From assembly GCA_903881265.1 (NCBI GenBank), contig CAIRSV010000241.1:1-22094 (forward strand): 22,094 nt of DNA, written 5' to 3'. This stretch comes from an uncultured Bacteroidota bacterium. GTDB taxonomy: Bacteria; Bacteroidota; Bacteroidia; Chitinophagales; Chitinophagaceae. The notes below the pieces were generated by a model. The model did not search any database. It saw nothing but the letters and a program-made list of their open reading frames with translations, and had not been told where the DNA came from. The position numbers were made by a program, and so were the translations under genes. Shown here in pieces: positions 1 through 8,081 of this stretch; position 1 is the first letter of the stretch, and every line of letters begins with the position of its first letter.

Positions 1-63
1 CAACACGATATTGATTAAAAGAAATAAAGCAATAAGCGATAAGAAAATGTATAGGATGTCCAT
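1..63 (-). CDS. 5' end of a membrane protein gene (partial)
   Basis: Reading leftwards from an ATG at 63-61, 21 codons run to the window edge without a stop. They begin MDILYIF and continue as an almost uninterrupted hydrophobic stretch, which looks like an N-terminal transmembrane helix or uncleaved signal anchor. The start is supported by a very good Bacteroidota-type promoter just upstream (TTTG, 19-base spacer, TACTTTTA; bases 71-101), with the -7 box ending 8 bases before the ATG as for dapF and the MBOAT gene. The gene is divergent from mfd. Too little is visible to name a family. Chance is possible for so short a frame, but the promoter and hydrophobic pattern together make a real gene likely. 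Confidence 0.55.
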   Translation of the reverse strand, partial: MDILYIFLSLIALFLLINIVL

Positions 64-70
64 GGTTGAA

Positions 71-101
71 TAAAAGTATGAAATAGTTTTCAGCACACAA
101 A
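71..101 (-). promoter_or_regulatory. Bacteroidota-type promoter for the leftward gene
   Basis: On the minus strand, TTTG (98-101) is followed after exactly 19 bases by TACTTTTA (71-78), which fits the TTTG/TAnnTTTG consensus of the Bacteroidota primary sigma factor at all but the last base. The ATG starts 8 bases after the end of the -7 box, so transcription should begin at or next to the start codon. Confidence 0.6.
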
Positions 102-254
102 CATAAAATAATACAGGCAGATACAACATATTGAAGTTTACCAACACAATGAGCATCAGCACCTAATCATTCAATAGAAATAGTCCATAACATCATTCTA
201 TCCTTTTATATTCGATTTAATAAAATGGCGAATGTTGCAATTGTTGAATTCCCT

Positions 255-262
255 TATCTTCG
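255..262 (+). promoter_or_regulatory. Possible -7 box for mfd
   Basis: TATCTTCG fits TAnnTTTG at five of the six fixed positions and ends 8 bases before the ATG at 270, the same spacing as the boxes before dapF and the MBOAT gene. No good -33 box is seen; the closest is GTTG with a 17-base spacer. A second weak match, TATATTCG at 207-214, lies 10 bases before the alternative ATG at 225. Confidence 0.35.
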
Positions 263-269
263 CACCCCC

Positions 270-3200
270 ATGAATTTGCAATACCTGCAGGATTTATATT
301 TTCAACACCCCTGTCTAAAATCGTTGACAGAAGAAATTGTATTGCCCGGATCGAAATTAATCTGTCTGAAAAACGCGCAGGCGTCTTCATTCTCCTTCCT
401 AGCCACAAGCGTATTCAAACAGCTCGATGTGAACCACGTGTTTATCCTCGACGATAAGGAAACAGCCGCCTATTTCCATAATGATTTTGAAACACTGAGC
501 GGCGCGCTTGATGTATGTCTGTTTCCTGATAGTTATAAAAAGACGGGAACCATCGGTGAACTCAACAGCAGTCACGTGATGCTGCGAGCCGAAGCCCTGA
601 TGAAATTCAACGGCCAAGAGCCACACCGTAAAGTGTTGGTCACCTATCCCGAAGCCATTGTGGAGAAAGTAGTGAATACCGAAACTTTTTCGAAGAACAC
701 GATCTATATCAAACAAAGCGAAAAGCTCAATGTCGAATTTCTGATTGAGTTTCTTGTATCGATGAGTTTTATCAAGGTCGATTTTGTGTATGAACCCGGG
801 CAGTTTGCCATTCGTGGTGGTATTATTGATATCTATTCCTTCGGGAATGAGCATCCGTATCGGGTTGAATTATTTGATGATGAAGTAGACACCATACGGA
901 TCTTCAATCCTGAAACGCAATTGTCGGAACGCAAGTTGCTGCAGGTGACCATCATTCCGAATATTGAAACACATTTTGAAACCAAACAGAAAGTTTCGTT
1001 GTTTGAATACTTGCCGGCCAATACCATCATTTGGGTGCACGATGCCGAACTAGTGATGGAGCGGGTGGGTAAATTGTTGTCGCATCTCGACAATAAAGGA
1101 AGCATCACCATACAAGATTCAAATGAAAACGATATCGTCATTAATGCCGCCGATTTTGTGACAAGTGACATCCTCATTGAACATGTCGCCAAACGTACTA
1201 TCATCGAATTCGGCAAAGGATTCTCCGAAGAAATATTTCATACCAAGGCGTCTAAAACCTTTAGTTGCATCACCCGTGAACAACCTTCCTTCAATCGTAA
1301 TTTTGAATTACTGATCAAGGATTTACAGGATCGATCGGCTGAACATTTTTCTATCTTTCTCTTTTCAGAAAATCCCAAACAGCTCGAACGCTTACGAAGT
1401 ATTTTTCAGGAACTGAATGCCAATATCTTATTCACGCCGGTGCCATCATCCATTGCACATGGCTTTATCGATAACGATGTCAAGGTGGTTTGCTACACCG
1501 ATCATCAGATCTTTCAGCGTTATCATAAATACAAAATGAAGCAGGCTTACTCGCAAGGGAAAGCGCTAAGCTTGCGAGCCTTGCGTGATTTACAACCGGG
1601 CGATTTTGTCGCGCATATCGATCATGGCATTGGTCGTTACAGCGGCTTGCAAAAGATTGATGTGAATGGCGTGCCACAAGAAGCAGTGCGTATTATTTAC
1701 AAAGACAATGATGTGCTGTATGTCAATATCAACTCGCTCCACAAGATTACTAAATACGCAGGCAAAGAAGGCAGCGAACCCAAGATACACAAGATAGGAA
1801 GCGGTGTATGGGAGAAGTTGAAAACAAAGACCAAGAAACAAATTAAAGATATTGCTGGCGACTTGATTAAGCTTTATGCACAACGCAAAGCATCAAAAGG
1901 TTTTATGCATTCACCTGATTCGTATATGCAAACCGAATTAGAAGCGAGTTTCATGTATGAAGATACGCCCGATCAAAGTAAGGCCACAGCCGATGTAAAA
2001 AAAGATATGGAAGCGGACGCACCGATGGACCGACTTGTGTGTGGTGATGTAGGCTTTGGCAAAACCGAAGTAGCAATACGGGCTGCCTTCAAAAGCGTGG
2101 TCGATGGAAAGCAAGCTGTGATATTGGTACCAACTACGATACTTGCCTATCAGCACTTTCAGAATTTCAAAGAGCGATTGAAAGAATTTCCGTGCACGGT
2201 CGATTATATCAATCGATTCAAATCAACCAAACAGAAAAAAGAAACCTTACAGCTACTTGAGGAAGGCAAAATTGATATCATCATTGGCACACATGCCCTG
2301 CTAAGTAAAGATGTAACATATAAAGACCTTGGCATACTCATCATCGATGAAGAACAGAAATTTGGTGTAGCCGCTAAAGAAAAAATACGAAGTATCAAAT
2401 CGAATGTTGATACACTCACGTTAACAGCCACACCGATACCTAGAACCTTACAATTTTCATTGATGGGCGCACGCGACTTGAGTGTAATCAATACACCACC
2501 GCCTAACCGACAGCCTGTGCATACCGAACTCGCTATGTTCAATGATGAGCTGATACGTGATGCCATTTATTATGAAACCGAACGAGGCGGACAAGTTTTT
2601 TTTATACATAATCGTGTGCAGGGCTTAGCCGACATGAAGGCGCATATACAAGCCTTATGTCCTGATATCAGTATCGGTATGGCGCATGGCAAACTAGAAG
2701 GCGATGAATTGGAAGAAGCGATTCTCGATTTCATGGCGCAGAAATATGATGTATTAGTTTGTACCAATATTGTCGAAAGCGGTGTGGATATTCCGAATGC
2801 CAATACCATCATCATCAACAATGCGCATCAATTTGGGTTAAGTGATTTACATCAATTACGCGGTCGTGTAGGACGTAGCAATAAGAAAGCCTTCTGCTAT
2901 CTATTGGCGCCTTCGCTGGCCTTATTACCGAATGATTCAAAGAAGCGTTTACAAACCATCGAACAATATAGCGAACTTGGCAGCGGATTCTCCATCTCGA
3001 TGCGCGACCTCGATATACGCGGTGCGGGCAATATGCTGGGGGGGGAACAAAGTGGGTTCATCACTGATATCGGATTCGAAATGTATCAGAAAATATTGAA
3101 TGAGGCCATACGCGAATTAAAACATACCGAGTTCAAGGAAGTGTTTAAGGAACAGATTCATGACAAGGAAGATTATGTAGGCGATTGCACAGTGGATACC

Positions 3201-3671
3201 GATTTGGAAATATTAATACCGGATAGTTATGTAGAGAGTATTGCCGAACGTCTTTCGTTATACACGCAGGTCGACAATTGCGAAAACGAAGAAGAGTTGG
3301 AACGTTTCAGCGATTCATTGAACGATCGCTTTGGTCCGGTACCCGTGCCGGTGCAAAATCTTTTCATCGCCTTACGTGCGCGATGGACAGCACAGGAGCT
3401 TGGCTTTGAGCGATTGATATTGAAAAATAAACAGTTGCGTTTATATTTTGTTTCCAATCCTGATTCGCCTTATTATGATAGTGACACCTTCAGGTATATC
3501 ATGGAAGTAATTCAGTTACAAATCAAAAACTGTCGATTAAAATTAGTGGGTACCGCACAGATGCTGATCATTGATAATGTCAAAGGGATAGAGGACGTGT
3601 TGGGATTACTAAAAAGAATGAAGAAGCCGGTGGTGATTTTAGAAGAAAATCAACTTGATCATACTGAGTAG
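270..3671 (+). CDS. mfd: Transcription-repair coupling factor Mfd
   Basis: Mfd is a DNA translocase that pushes stalled RNA polymerase off lesions and recruits UvrA for nucleotide excision repair. From the start at 270 it has 1133 residues, close to the usual family length. In order: a UvrB-like UvrA-interaction module (about 165-240, with GQFAIRGGIIDIYS), a CarD-like RNA-polymerase-interacting domain (about 435-500, GDFVAHIDHGIGRY), the RecG-like helicase core with Walker A GDVGFGKT (592-599), DEEQ box (693-696) and TATPIPRTL, the TRG segment (IRGAGNMLGGEQSG, near 917) and a C-terminal regulatory domain from about 975. The start is uncertain: the same frame is open from an ATG at 225 (15 extra residues), but family members normally begin near the MNLQYLQDLY segment at 270, and a -7-like box lies 8 bases before that ATG. 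Identity is certain; only the start is in doubt. Confidence 0.96.
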   Translation: MNLQYLQDLYFQHPCLKSLTEEIVLPGSKLICLKNAQASSFSFLATSVFKQLDVNHVFILDDKETAAYFHNDFETLSGALDVCLFPDSYKKTGTIGELNSSHVMLRAEALMKFNGQEPHRKVLVTYPEAIVEKVVNTETFSKNTIYIKQSEKLNVEFLIEFLVSMSFIKVDFVYEPGQFAIRGGIIDIYSFGNEHPYRVELFDDEVDTIRIFNPETQLSERKLLQVTIIPNIETHFETKQKVSLFEYLPANTIIWVHDAELVMERVGKLLSHLDNKGSITIQDSNENDIVINAADFVTSDILIEHVAKRTIIEFGKGFSEEIFHTKASKTFSCITREQPSFNRNFELLIKDLQDRSAEHFSIFLFSENPKQLERLRSIFQELNANILFTPVPSSIAHGFIDNDVKVVCYTDHQIFQRYHKYKMKQAYSQGKALSLRALRDLQPGDFVAHIDHGIGRYSGLQKIDVNGVPQEAVRIIYKDNDVLYVNINSLHKITKYAGKEGSEPKIHKIGSGVWEKLKTKTKKQIKDIAGDLIKLYAQRKASKGFMHSPDSYMQTELEASFMYEDTPDQSKATADVKKDMEADAPMDRLVCGDVGFGKTEVAIRAAFKSVVDGKQAVILVPTTILAYQHFQNFKERLKEFPCTVDYINRFKSTKQKKETLQLLEEGKIDIIIGTHALLSKDVTYKDLGILIIDEEQKFGVAAKEKIRSIKSNVDTLTLTATPIPRTLQFSLMGARDLSVINTPPPNRQPVHTELAMFNDELIRDAIYYETERGGQVFFIHNRVQGLADMKAHIQALCPDISIGMAHGKLEGDELEEAILDFMAQKYDVLVCTNIVESGVDIPNANTIIINNAHQFGLSDLHQLRGRVGRSNKKAFCYLLAPSLALLPNDSKKRLQTIEQYSELGSGFSISMRDLDIRGAGNMLGGEQSGFITDIGFEMYQKILNEAIRELKHTEFKEVFKEQIHDKEDYVGDCTVDTDLEILIPDSYVESIAERLSLYTQVDNCENEEELERFSDSLNDRFGPVPVPVQNLFIALRARWTAQELGFERLILKNKQLRLYFVSNPDSPYYDSDTFRYIMEVIQLQIKNCRLKLVGTAQMLIIDNVKGIEDVLGLLKRMKKPVVILEENQLDHTE

Positions 3672-3681
3672 GATTTAAATT

Positions 3682-3883
3682 TCATTCCTTCACAAATTTC
3701 CGGTTCACCACATTCCCATTTTTCATTACTAACTGAAGTACATACCAACTAGAAGACTACTCATGTCAATCATGTGTTTTACTGATACAATGAATTGGCT
3801 AAAACAATAGTGCCAAATCCATCCAACATCCTTACTCTACATTTGTTGGCGGCCGATTGAGCGTACAACACATCAGCACCGAG
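3682..3883 (-). pseudogene. Decayed T9SS C-terminal sorting domain (gene relic)
   Basis: This 287-base gap between mfd and dapF has no intact gene, but the minus strand reads as a broken type A sorting domain spread over three frames. From upstream to downstream: VRMLDGFGTIVLANSLYQ (frame one, 3781-3837), HMIDMSSLLVGMYF (frame two, 3735-3776), then LQLVMKNGNVVNRKFVKE and a TGA (frame three, 3682-3738). Joined, these match the usual end of T9SS cargo: a beta-strand with central G, then IDxSSLxxGMYxLxL, then a GxxxxxKFVK tail. A segment LYAQSAANK further upstream could be a worn YPNP box. At least two frameshifts separate the pieces, so the copy is dead. Nothing recognisable remains of the cargo part. 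It shows that a T9SS-exported protein gene once stood here, leftwards, convergent with mfd. Confidence 0.7.
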
Positions 3884-3943
3884 CGCAATACATTAAAATC
3901 AATGTCGTTACGCTTTCATCGTTCGTAATTTTTATAAAAGAAC

Positions 3944-3951
3944 TACTTTTG
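3944..3951 (+). promoter_or_regulatory. -7 promoter box of dapF
   Basis: TACTTTTG is a perfect TAnnTTTG match ending 8 bases before the dapF ATG. The -33 box is weak (TTCG at 3922-3925, 18-base spacer). Transcription would start almost at the ATG, giving a near-leaderless mRNA. Confidence 0.55.
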
Positions 3952-3958
3952 TGCGCAT

Positions 3959-4747
3959 ATGCAAATCCACTTTTTCAAATACCAAGGCACAGGCAATGAT
4001 TTTATCCTGCTCGACAACCGCACTAAAACGTATTCCTCACTCAACAAAGAGCAGATACGTTTTCTTTGCGACCGTCATTTCGGCATTGGTGCCGATGGAC
4101 TGATGTTGCTGAACGATTCGAAAGAAGTTGATTTCGAAATGAAATACTACAATAGCGACGGTAACGAAAGTACGATGTGCGGAAATGGAGGTCGCTGCAT
4201 CACAGCCTTTGCCAAACGTCTGGGTATGATTACAAAAAGTGCTGACTTTATGGCCATCGATGGCAAACATCAAGCTACAATCGATGAGGAAAATGTGGTG
4301 GAGCTGCATATGAATAATGTCAGTTTTATGATAGCCAAAGAAACCTACTTTCAACTCAATACAGGTTCGCCACACTATGTGCATTATATCGATGATGTAA
4401 ACGAGTTGAATGTAAAAAAAGAAGGCGCGTTGATTCGATATAGTCCCTTGTATAAAGAAGAAGGCATCAATGTCAATTTTGTAGAAGTCATCAATAACAA
4501 GGAAATATTTGTTCGCACATACGAGCGCGGTGTGGAAGACGAAACCCTGTCATGCGGCACTGGTGTTACTGCATCGGCATTGACGTTTATCAAGGATATG
4601 CCTGGCGAACAGATTATTACCGTGCATACCTTAGGTGGCATCCTGAATGTGCGTTGTCATAATATCGACGGCCAACAGTACGATCATATTTGGCTTTGCG
4701 GCAAAGCTGAGTTTGTGTTTAAAGGCGAAGTGACGCTTAATAAATAA
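3959..4747 (+). CDS. dapF: Diaminopimelate epimerase DapF
   Basis: DapF interconverts LL- and meso-diaminopimelate in the cytoplasm, the penultimate step of lysine synthesis and the source of meso-DAP for peptidoglycan. The 262-residue protein has the normal family length and both halves of the pseudo-symmetric fold. Visible motifs are the N-terminal YQGTGNDFILLDNR, the first catalytic cysteine in MCGNGGRC (C74) and the second in LSCGTGVTASA (C199), so the acid/base cysteine pair is intact. The ATG is 8 bases after a perfect -7 box. It stands alone: a gene relic lies upstream, and a nested inverted repeat begins at the last base of its stop codon. The call is secure. Confidence 0.97.
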   Translation: MQIHFFKYQGTGNDFILLDNRTKTYSSLNKEQIRFLCDRHFGIGADGLMLLNDSKEVDFEMKYYNSDGNESTMCGNGGRCITAFAKRLGMITKSADFMAIDGKHQATIDEENVVELHMNNVSFMIAKETYFQLNTGSPHYVHYIDDVNELNVKKEGALIRYSPLYKEEGINVNFVEVINNKEIFVRTYERGVEDETLSCGTGVTASALTFIKDMPGEQIITVHTLGGILNVRCHNIDGQQYDHIWLCGKAEFVFKGEVTLNK

Positions 4748-4802
4748 ACGAACAATATCAAACAAAGTAGAAACCATATGCGAGAGTTATGGCTTGTTCG
4801 TT
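4747..4802 (+). terminator. Nested inverted repeat after dapF, possible terminator
   Basis: Perfect 9-base arms AACGAACAA (4747-4755) and TTGTTCGTT (4794-4802) enclose 38 bases, inside which CCATA (4774-4778) and TATGG (4788-4792) form a second small hairpin with a 9-base loop. The left arm begins at the last base of the dapF stop codon. There is no long T tract after it, so it is not a textbook intrinsic terminator; transcript end protection or an unrelated structure is possible. Confidence 0.35.
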
Positions 4803-4831
4803 AATCCATGTGTTTAGCAAACTGATTTTCC

Positions 4832-4862
4832 TTTGTGTCTTTCACTGATAAAATTATCTTTG
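4832..4862 (+). promoter_or_regulatory. Bacteroidota-type promoter of the MBOAT gene
   Basis: TTTG (4832-4835), a 19-base spacer and TATCTTTG (4855-4862) match the Bacteroidota consensus perfectly. The -7 box ends 8 bases before the ATG at 4870, so the mRNA should start at or beside the start codon. It probably drives the three-gene block to 9296. Confidence 0.7.
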
Positions 4863-4869
4863 TCCATAC

Positions 4870-6291
4870 ATGGTTTTTAGCTCACCGATATTCTTGTTTT
4901 ATTTTTTACCGGTTGTATTACTGGCATATTATCTTCTACGCAAACATATTGTACTGCAGAACCTAATTCTTTTCGTTAGTAGTCTTCTTTTTTATTTTTG
5001 GGGTGAGAAAGGGTATTCCATTTTAGTATTGATCTCTATCCTTATCAATTACAACGTTGGCTTATTATTGTCTAAACAAGGAACGCAGACGGCTCAAAAA
5101 ATAACGTTGGCGAGTGGCATTATACTTAATATATCGATCTTGCTATATTTTAAATATTACAATTTCTTCATCAACGATTTTCTAACCTATTTCAATCTTG
5201 CAACGCCTTTAGAAGAGAGTGACAAGATACATTTACCCTTAGGCATTTCCTTCTTTACATTTCATGGCATCACATACATAACAGACATCTATCGACGTGA
5301 AGCGCAAGTTTCAAAAAACCTATTGAATGTAAGTTTGTATACACTCTTCTTCCCTCAATTGATTGCAGGCCCTATTGTTCGCTACACAGATATCAGCCAA
5401 CAATTAGTTAAGCGTGAGATCAAAAACAGTCAGGTCAATAGTGGCATAAAACGCTTCATTATTGGATTGGCAAAAAAGATCATCATTGCAAATTCATTAG
5501 GCAGAATAGTTGATACTATTTATACACTTGAAATTGCCGATTTATCGCCTGCCCTTATCTGGTTCGGAATTGCCGTCTTTGCCTTACAATTGTATTACGA
5601 CTTTTCTGGCTACTCAGATATGGCCATTGGATTAGCCCGTATGACAGGATTTGAGTTCAAGGAAAATTTCAACTTTCCGTTTGCAGCTCGATCACTCACC
5701 GACCTTTGGACTCGATGGCATATCAGCTTGACAACTTTTTTCAGAAACTATGTATACATACCGCTAGGGGGCAATAAAAAAGGAGCGGCAAGAACGTATG
5801 GCAATCTCTTGTTCGTCTTTTTCCTGACAGGACTGTGGCATGGCCCATCATGGAATTGTATTTTATGGGGCTTAGTGACAGGATTCTTTCTTGTAATGGA
5901 AAAATTATTTCTGCGAAAATGGATAGACAAATTACCTTATTTCCTTGCCAATATATACACCCTTCTATTATTCATTATTGCTTTGATGATCTTCAAGATT
6001 GACTGTGGAGAGCATTTGACCGATGTGTTAAGCAAGGCATTTTTTATTCACACAGCATCAACCCAAATTTATTTTCCATCGTTTTATCTTACACCAGATC
6101 TTTATTTCATTCTTTTCGTAGCCATCGTTTTCAGCTATCCAGTACATCAATCAAAAGTGTACCTTGCTCTTCATCAACGCACAAGCCGCATACCTTATCT
6201 AAACGACATGATGTATATTTCATTATTGTTGCTTACTGTCTGCATCATGTCTTCTTCTACGTACAACCCTTTCATCTACTTTAAATTCTAA
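4870..6291 (+). CDS. MBOAT family O-acyltransferase (AlgI-like)
   Basis: A polytopic inner-membrane acyltransferase of the alginate AlgI/DltB branch, which moves an acyl (usually acetyl) group across the membrane for O-acylation of an extracytoplasmic glycan. The 473-residue length is normal. The two conserved histidines are present: WTRWHISLTTFFRNYVYIPL (H284) and LTGLWHGPSWNCILWG (H324, catalytic in the family). Other family marks are PLGISFFTFHGITYI, FFPQLIAGPIVR, and YYDFSGYSDMAIGLA. It is followed at 40 bases by an AlgJ/AlgX-like SGNH protein, the usual partner that receives the acyl group and transfers it to the sugar. The neighbouring glycosyltransferases suggest the substrate is the polysaccharide made by this locus, not alginate, since no alginate genes are seen. 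Fewer likely options are peptidoglycan or a secondary cell-wall glycan. Confidence 0.92.
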   Translation: MVFSSPIFLFYFLPVVLLAYYLLRKHIVLQNLILFVSSLLFYFWGEKGYSILVLISILINYNVGLLLSKQGTQTAQKITLASGIILNISILLYFKYYNFFINDFLTYFNLATPLEESDKIHLPLGISFFTFHGITYITDIYRREAQVSKNLLNVSLYTLFFPQLIAGPIVRYTDISQQLVKREIKNSQVNSGIKRFIIGLAKKIIIANSLGRIVDTIYTLEIADLSPALIWFGIAVFALQLYYDFSGYSDMAIGLARMTGFEFKENFNFPFAARSLTDLWTRWHISLTTFFRNYVYIPLGGNKKGAARTYGNLLFVFFLTGLWHGPSWNCILWGLVTGFFLVMEKLFLRKWIDKLPYFLANIYTLLLFIIALMIFKIDCGEHLTDVLSKAFFIHTASTQIYFPSFYLTPDLYFILFVAIVFSYPVHQSKVYLALHQRTSRIPYLNDMMYISLLLLTVCIMSSSTYNPFIYFKF

Positions 6292-6331
6292 CAACCTACT
6301 CACAACTACAATCAACTTACTCCATTTCATC

Positions 6332-8074
6332 TTGTTTAAATTCTGGCGTTCACATATCATCCAATTCATTTCAATACTCGCAGTCGCGTTGGTGATATTT
6401 GTTTGTCTCGGCCAACTACTATCGTGGAAACTAGAAGTTAGGATAGCGCTTAAAACACTTACAAATGCCCATTATACGCTGATGTATGCTGATAACAAGC
6501 AACATAGCGCAGCAGATGGCCAAACGCAAACTGTAATAGCATCTCAATTTTTTACACAAAATATTATGCTGTTCGATGAAGCAAGATCAACAAAGAAACT
6601 TACATTATTGTTCGATGATACCACTCAATTTTATTATTTAAGAAATATACATATTGAACTACATGCAGGTTTTTTTAGTGTTGGAATAGGCGATTGGAAT
6701 GGACAACGTATCGGGCAACTGCTACTCAACAAAGAGTTAGTTTCCGGCGCCAATGCAGAAACAATCGAATTCAAAAACGATGGCAAGAAAAAAGTCATCT
6801 TGTTTAACAATACGCTACATAAGAAGATTGAAAAATCTATTCAAAACCATATTTCTATCCTATCATGGAAGATTCTTTGCTCACTGACACTTTCAGTCTT
6901 TATCGTACTAATACCCTTTCAGGTAAAGAAAAGACTCCCGTTGTTTTCTTCAGATCATGAGACAGAAAAACTTTCACTGGCATCGAAACTATTTTTCACT
7001 TTGCTATTTATAATGTTGATTGCTTCGTTGATTGGAACACTTCCTGATAAAAAAAGCAATGAAAACAGACGACTTGAAAAATACACTCCATTAACAGCAA
7101 GCAACGTATTTCAATATCCAGACCTATTAACAAATTACGTGAATGATCATTTCGCATTCCGCAATGTCTTGTTCTATTGCCATTCCCTCATTAAGGCAAC
7201 GCTATTTAAGTCATCCTCATTACCTGAACGTGTCATTATCGGAAAAAAAGGATGGTTTTTTGAAACCGACCCGATGGCTATCCAAGACTACAGAAAGTTA
7301 AATCGATTTACCGATACAGCACTAAATTCGATGGTTACCATACTTCGCGAACGTATACAATGGCTTGAAAAACGTGGCATCCGATATTACATTGTAATAC
7401 CGCCAAACAGAAACAGAATCTATGACGAATTTTTCCCTGACCGTTACACGAAGGTGCCAAATTACGGACACGACCGTCTTGATTATTACAAACAATACCT
7501 CAAGAATAAACATATCATCTTGCTCGACCCTACCGATTCACTCCAACACTATTCAAACCTGAAGGATGTCTATTACAGCACAGACACGCATTGGAATATG
7601 TTCGGCGCCTGGGTTGGCTACAATTACCTTTTGAATGAAATAAGAAAGGATTTTCCTTGCCTGCATCCTATAGAATATAACGACTTAACAGTTACAGACT
7701 CGTTCAATAATCATGGCGACCTTGCAGGTATGCTGGAACTTGAAGATGTATACCGACGAAAAGAATACACAGTTTCACTGAAAGATACGACACATGCGTT
7801 GGTGTATCCTCCGATTGCAAATATCATTATGAATTTTAAAAATGAAAAATTGATTGACAGTTGCAATCTGACTCTTTTGATGTTCAGAGACTCCTATTCC
7901 AATTATCTGATTCCATTTTTAAATCTTCACTTCAAAGAAGCTACGTATGTTTGGAGTTATGATTTCCTTCATGAATTGATAGAAGAAAAAAAACCAGACA
8001 TCGTCATACTGGAAGTACAGCAGCGAGCTATGATATACGGACTTGAAAATAAGAATCTATTTAAAACACCTTAA
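6332..8074 (+). CDS. AlgJ/AlgX-like SGNH (DHHW-type) O-acetyltransferase partner, with extra N-terminal membrane domain
   Basis: The C-terminal half (about 240-580) is an AlgJ/AlgX/DHHW-type SGNH fold facing the periplasm: an ENRRLEKYTPL start, DHFAFRN, VIIGKKGWFF, the Asp-His pair in STDTHWNMFGAW (D418, H420), the candidate catalytic serine in MFRDSYSNY (S521) and the final PDIVILEVQQRAM. It should accept acyl groups from the MBOAT next door and O-acetylate a glycan. Unusually, about 240 residues precede it: a transmembrane helix (about 9-30), a beta-rich stretch of roughly 140 residues, and two more helices (about 175-197 and 217-237). AlgJ itself has only a short anchor. The start is TTG at 6332, since no ATG lies upstream in frame and the next one, at residue 51, would cut off the first helix. 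The function is inferred from motifs and context. Confidence 0.82.
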   Translation: MFKFWRSHIIQFISILAVALVIFVCLGQLLSWKLEVRIALKTLTNAHYTLMYADNKQHSAADGQTQTVIASQFFTQNIMLFDEARSTKKLTLLFDDTTQFYYLRNIHIELHAGFFSVGIGDWNGQRIGQLLLNKELVSGANAETIEFKNDGKKKVILFNNTLHKKIEKSIQNHISILSWKILCSLTLSVFIVLIPFQVKKRLPLFSSDHETEKLSLASKLFFTLLFIMLIASLIGTLPDKKSNENRRLEKYTPLTASNVFQYPDLLTNYVNDHFAFRNVLFYCHSLIKATLFKSSSLPERVIIGKKGWFFETDPMAIQDYRKLNRFTDTALNSMVTILRERIQWLEKRGIRYYIVIPPNRNRIYDEFFPDRYTKVPNYGHDRLDYYKQYLKNKHIILLDPTDSLQHYSNLKDVYYSTDTHWNMFGAWVGYNYLLNEIRKDFPCLHPIEYNDLTVTDSFNNHGDLAGMLELEDVYRRKEYTVSLKDTTHALVYPPIANIIMNFKNEKLIDSCNLTLLMFRDSYSNYLIPFLNLHFKEATYVWSYDFLHELIEEKKPDIVILEVQQRAMIYGLENKNLFKTP

Positions 8075-8081
8075 AATAAAA

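Noticed and set aside
399..854. A 151-codon minus-strand open frame opposite mfd
   Set aside because: It lies wholly antisense to the conserved N-terminal part of mfd, has no recognisable domain and is explained by codon bias of the true gene.
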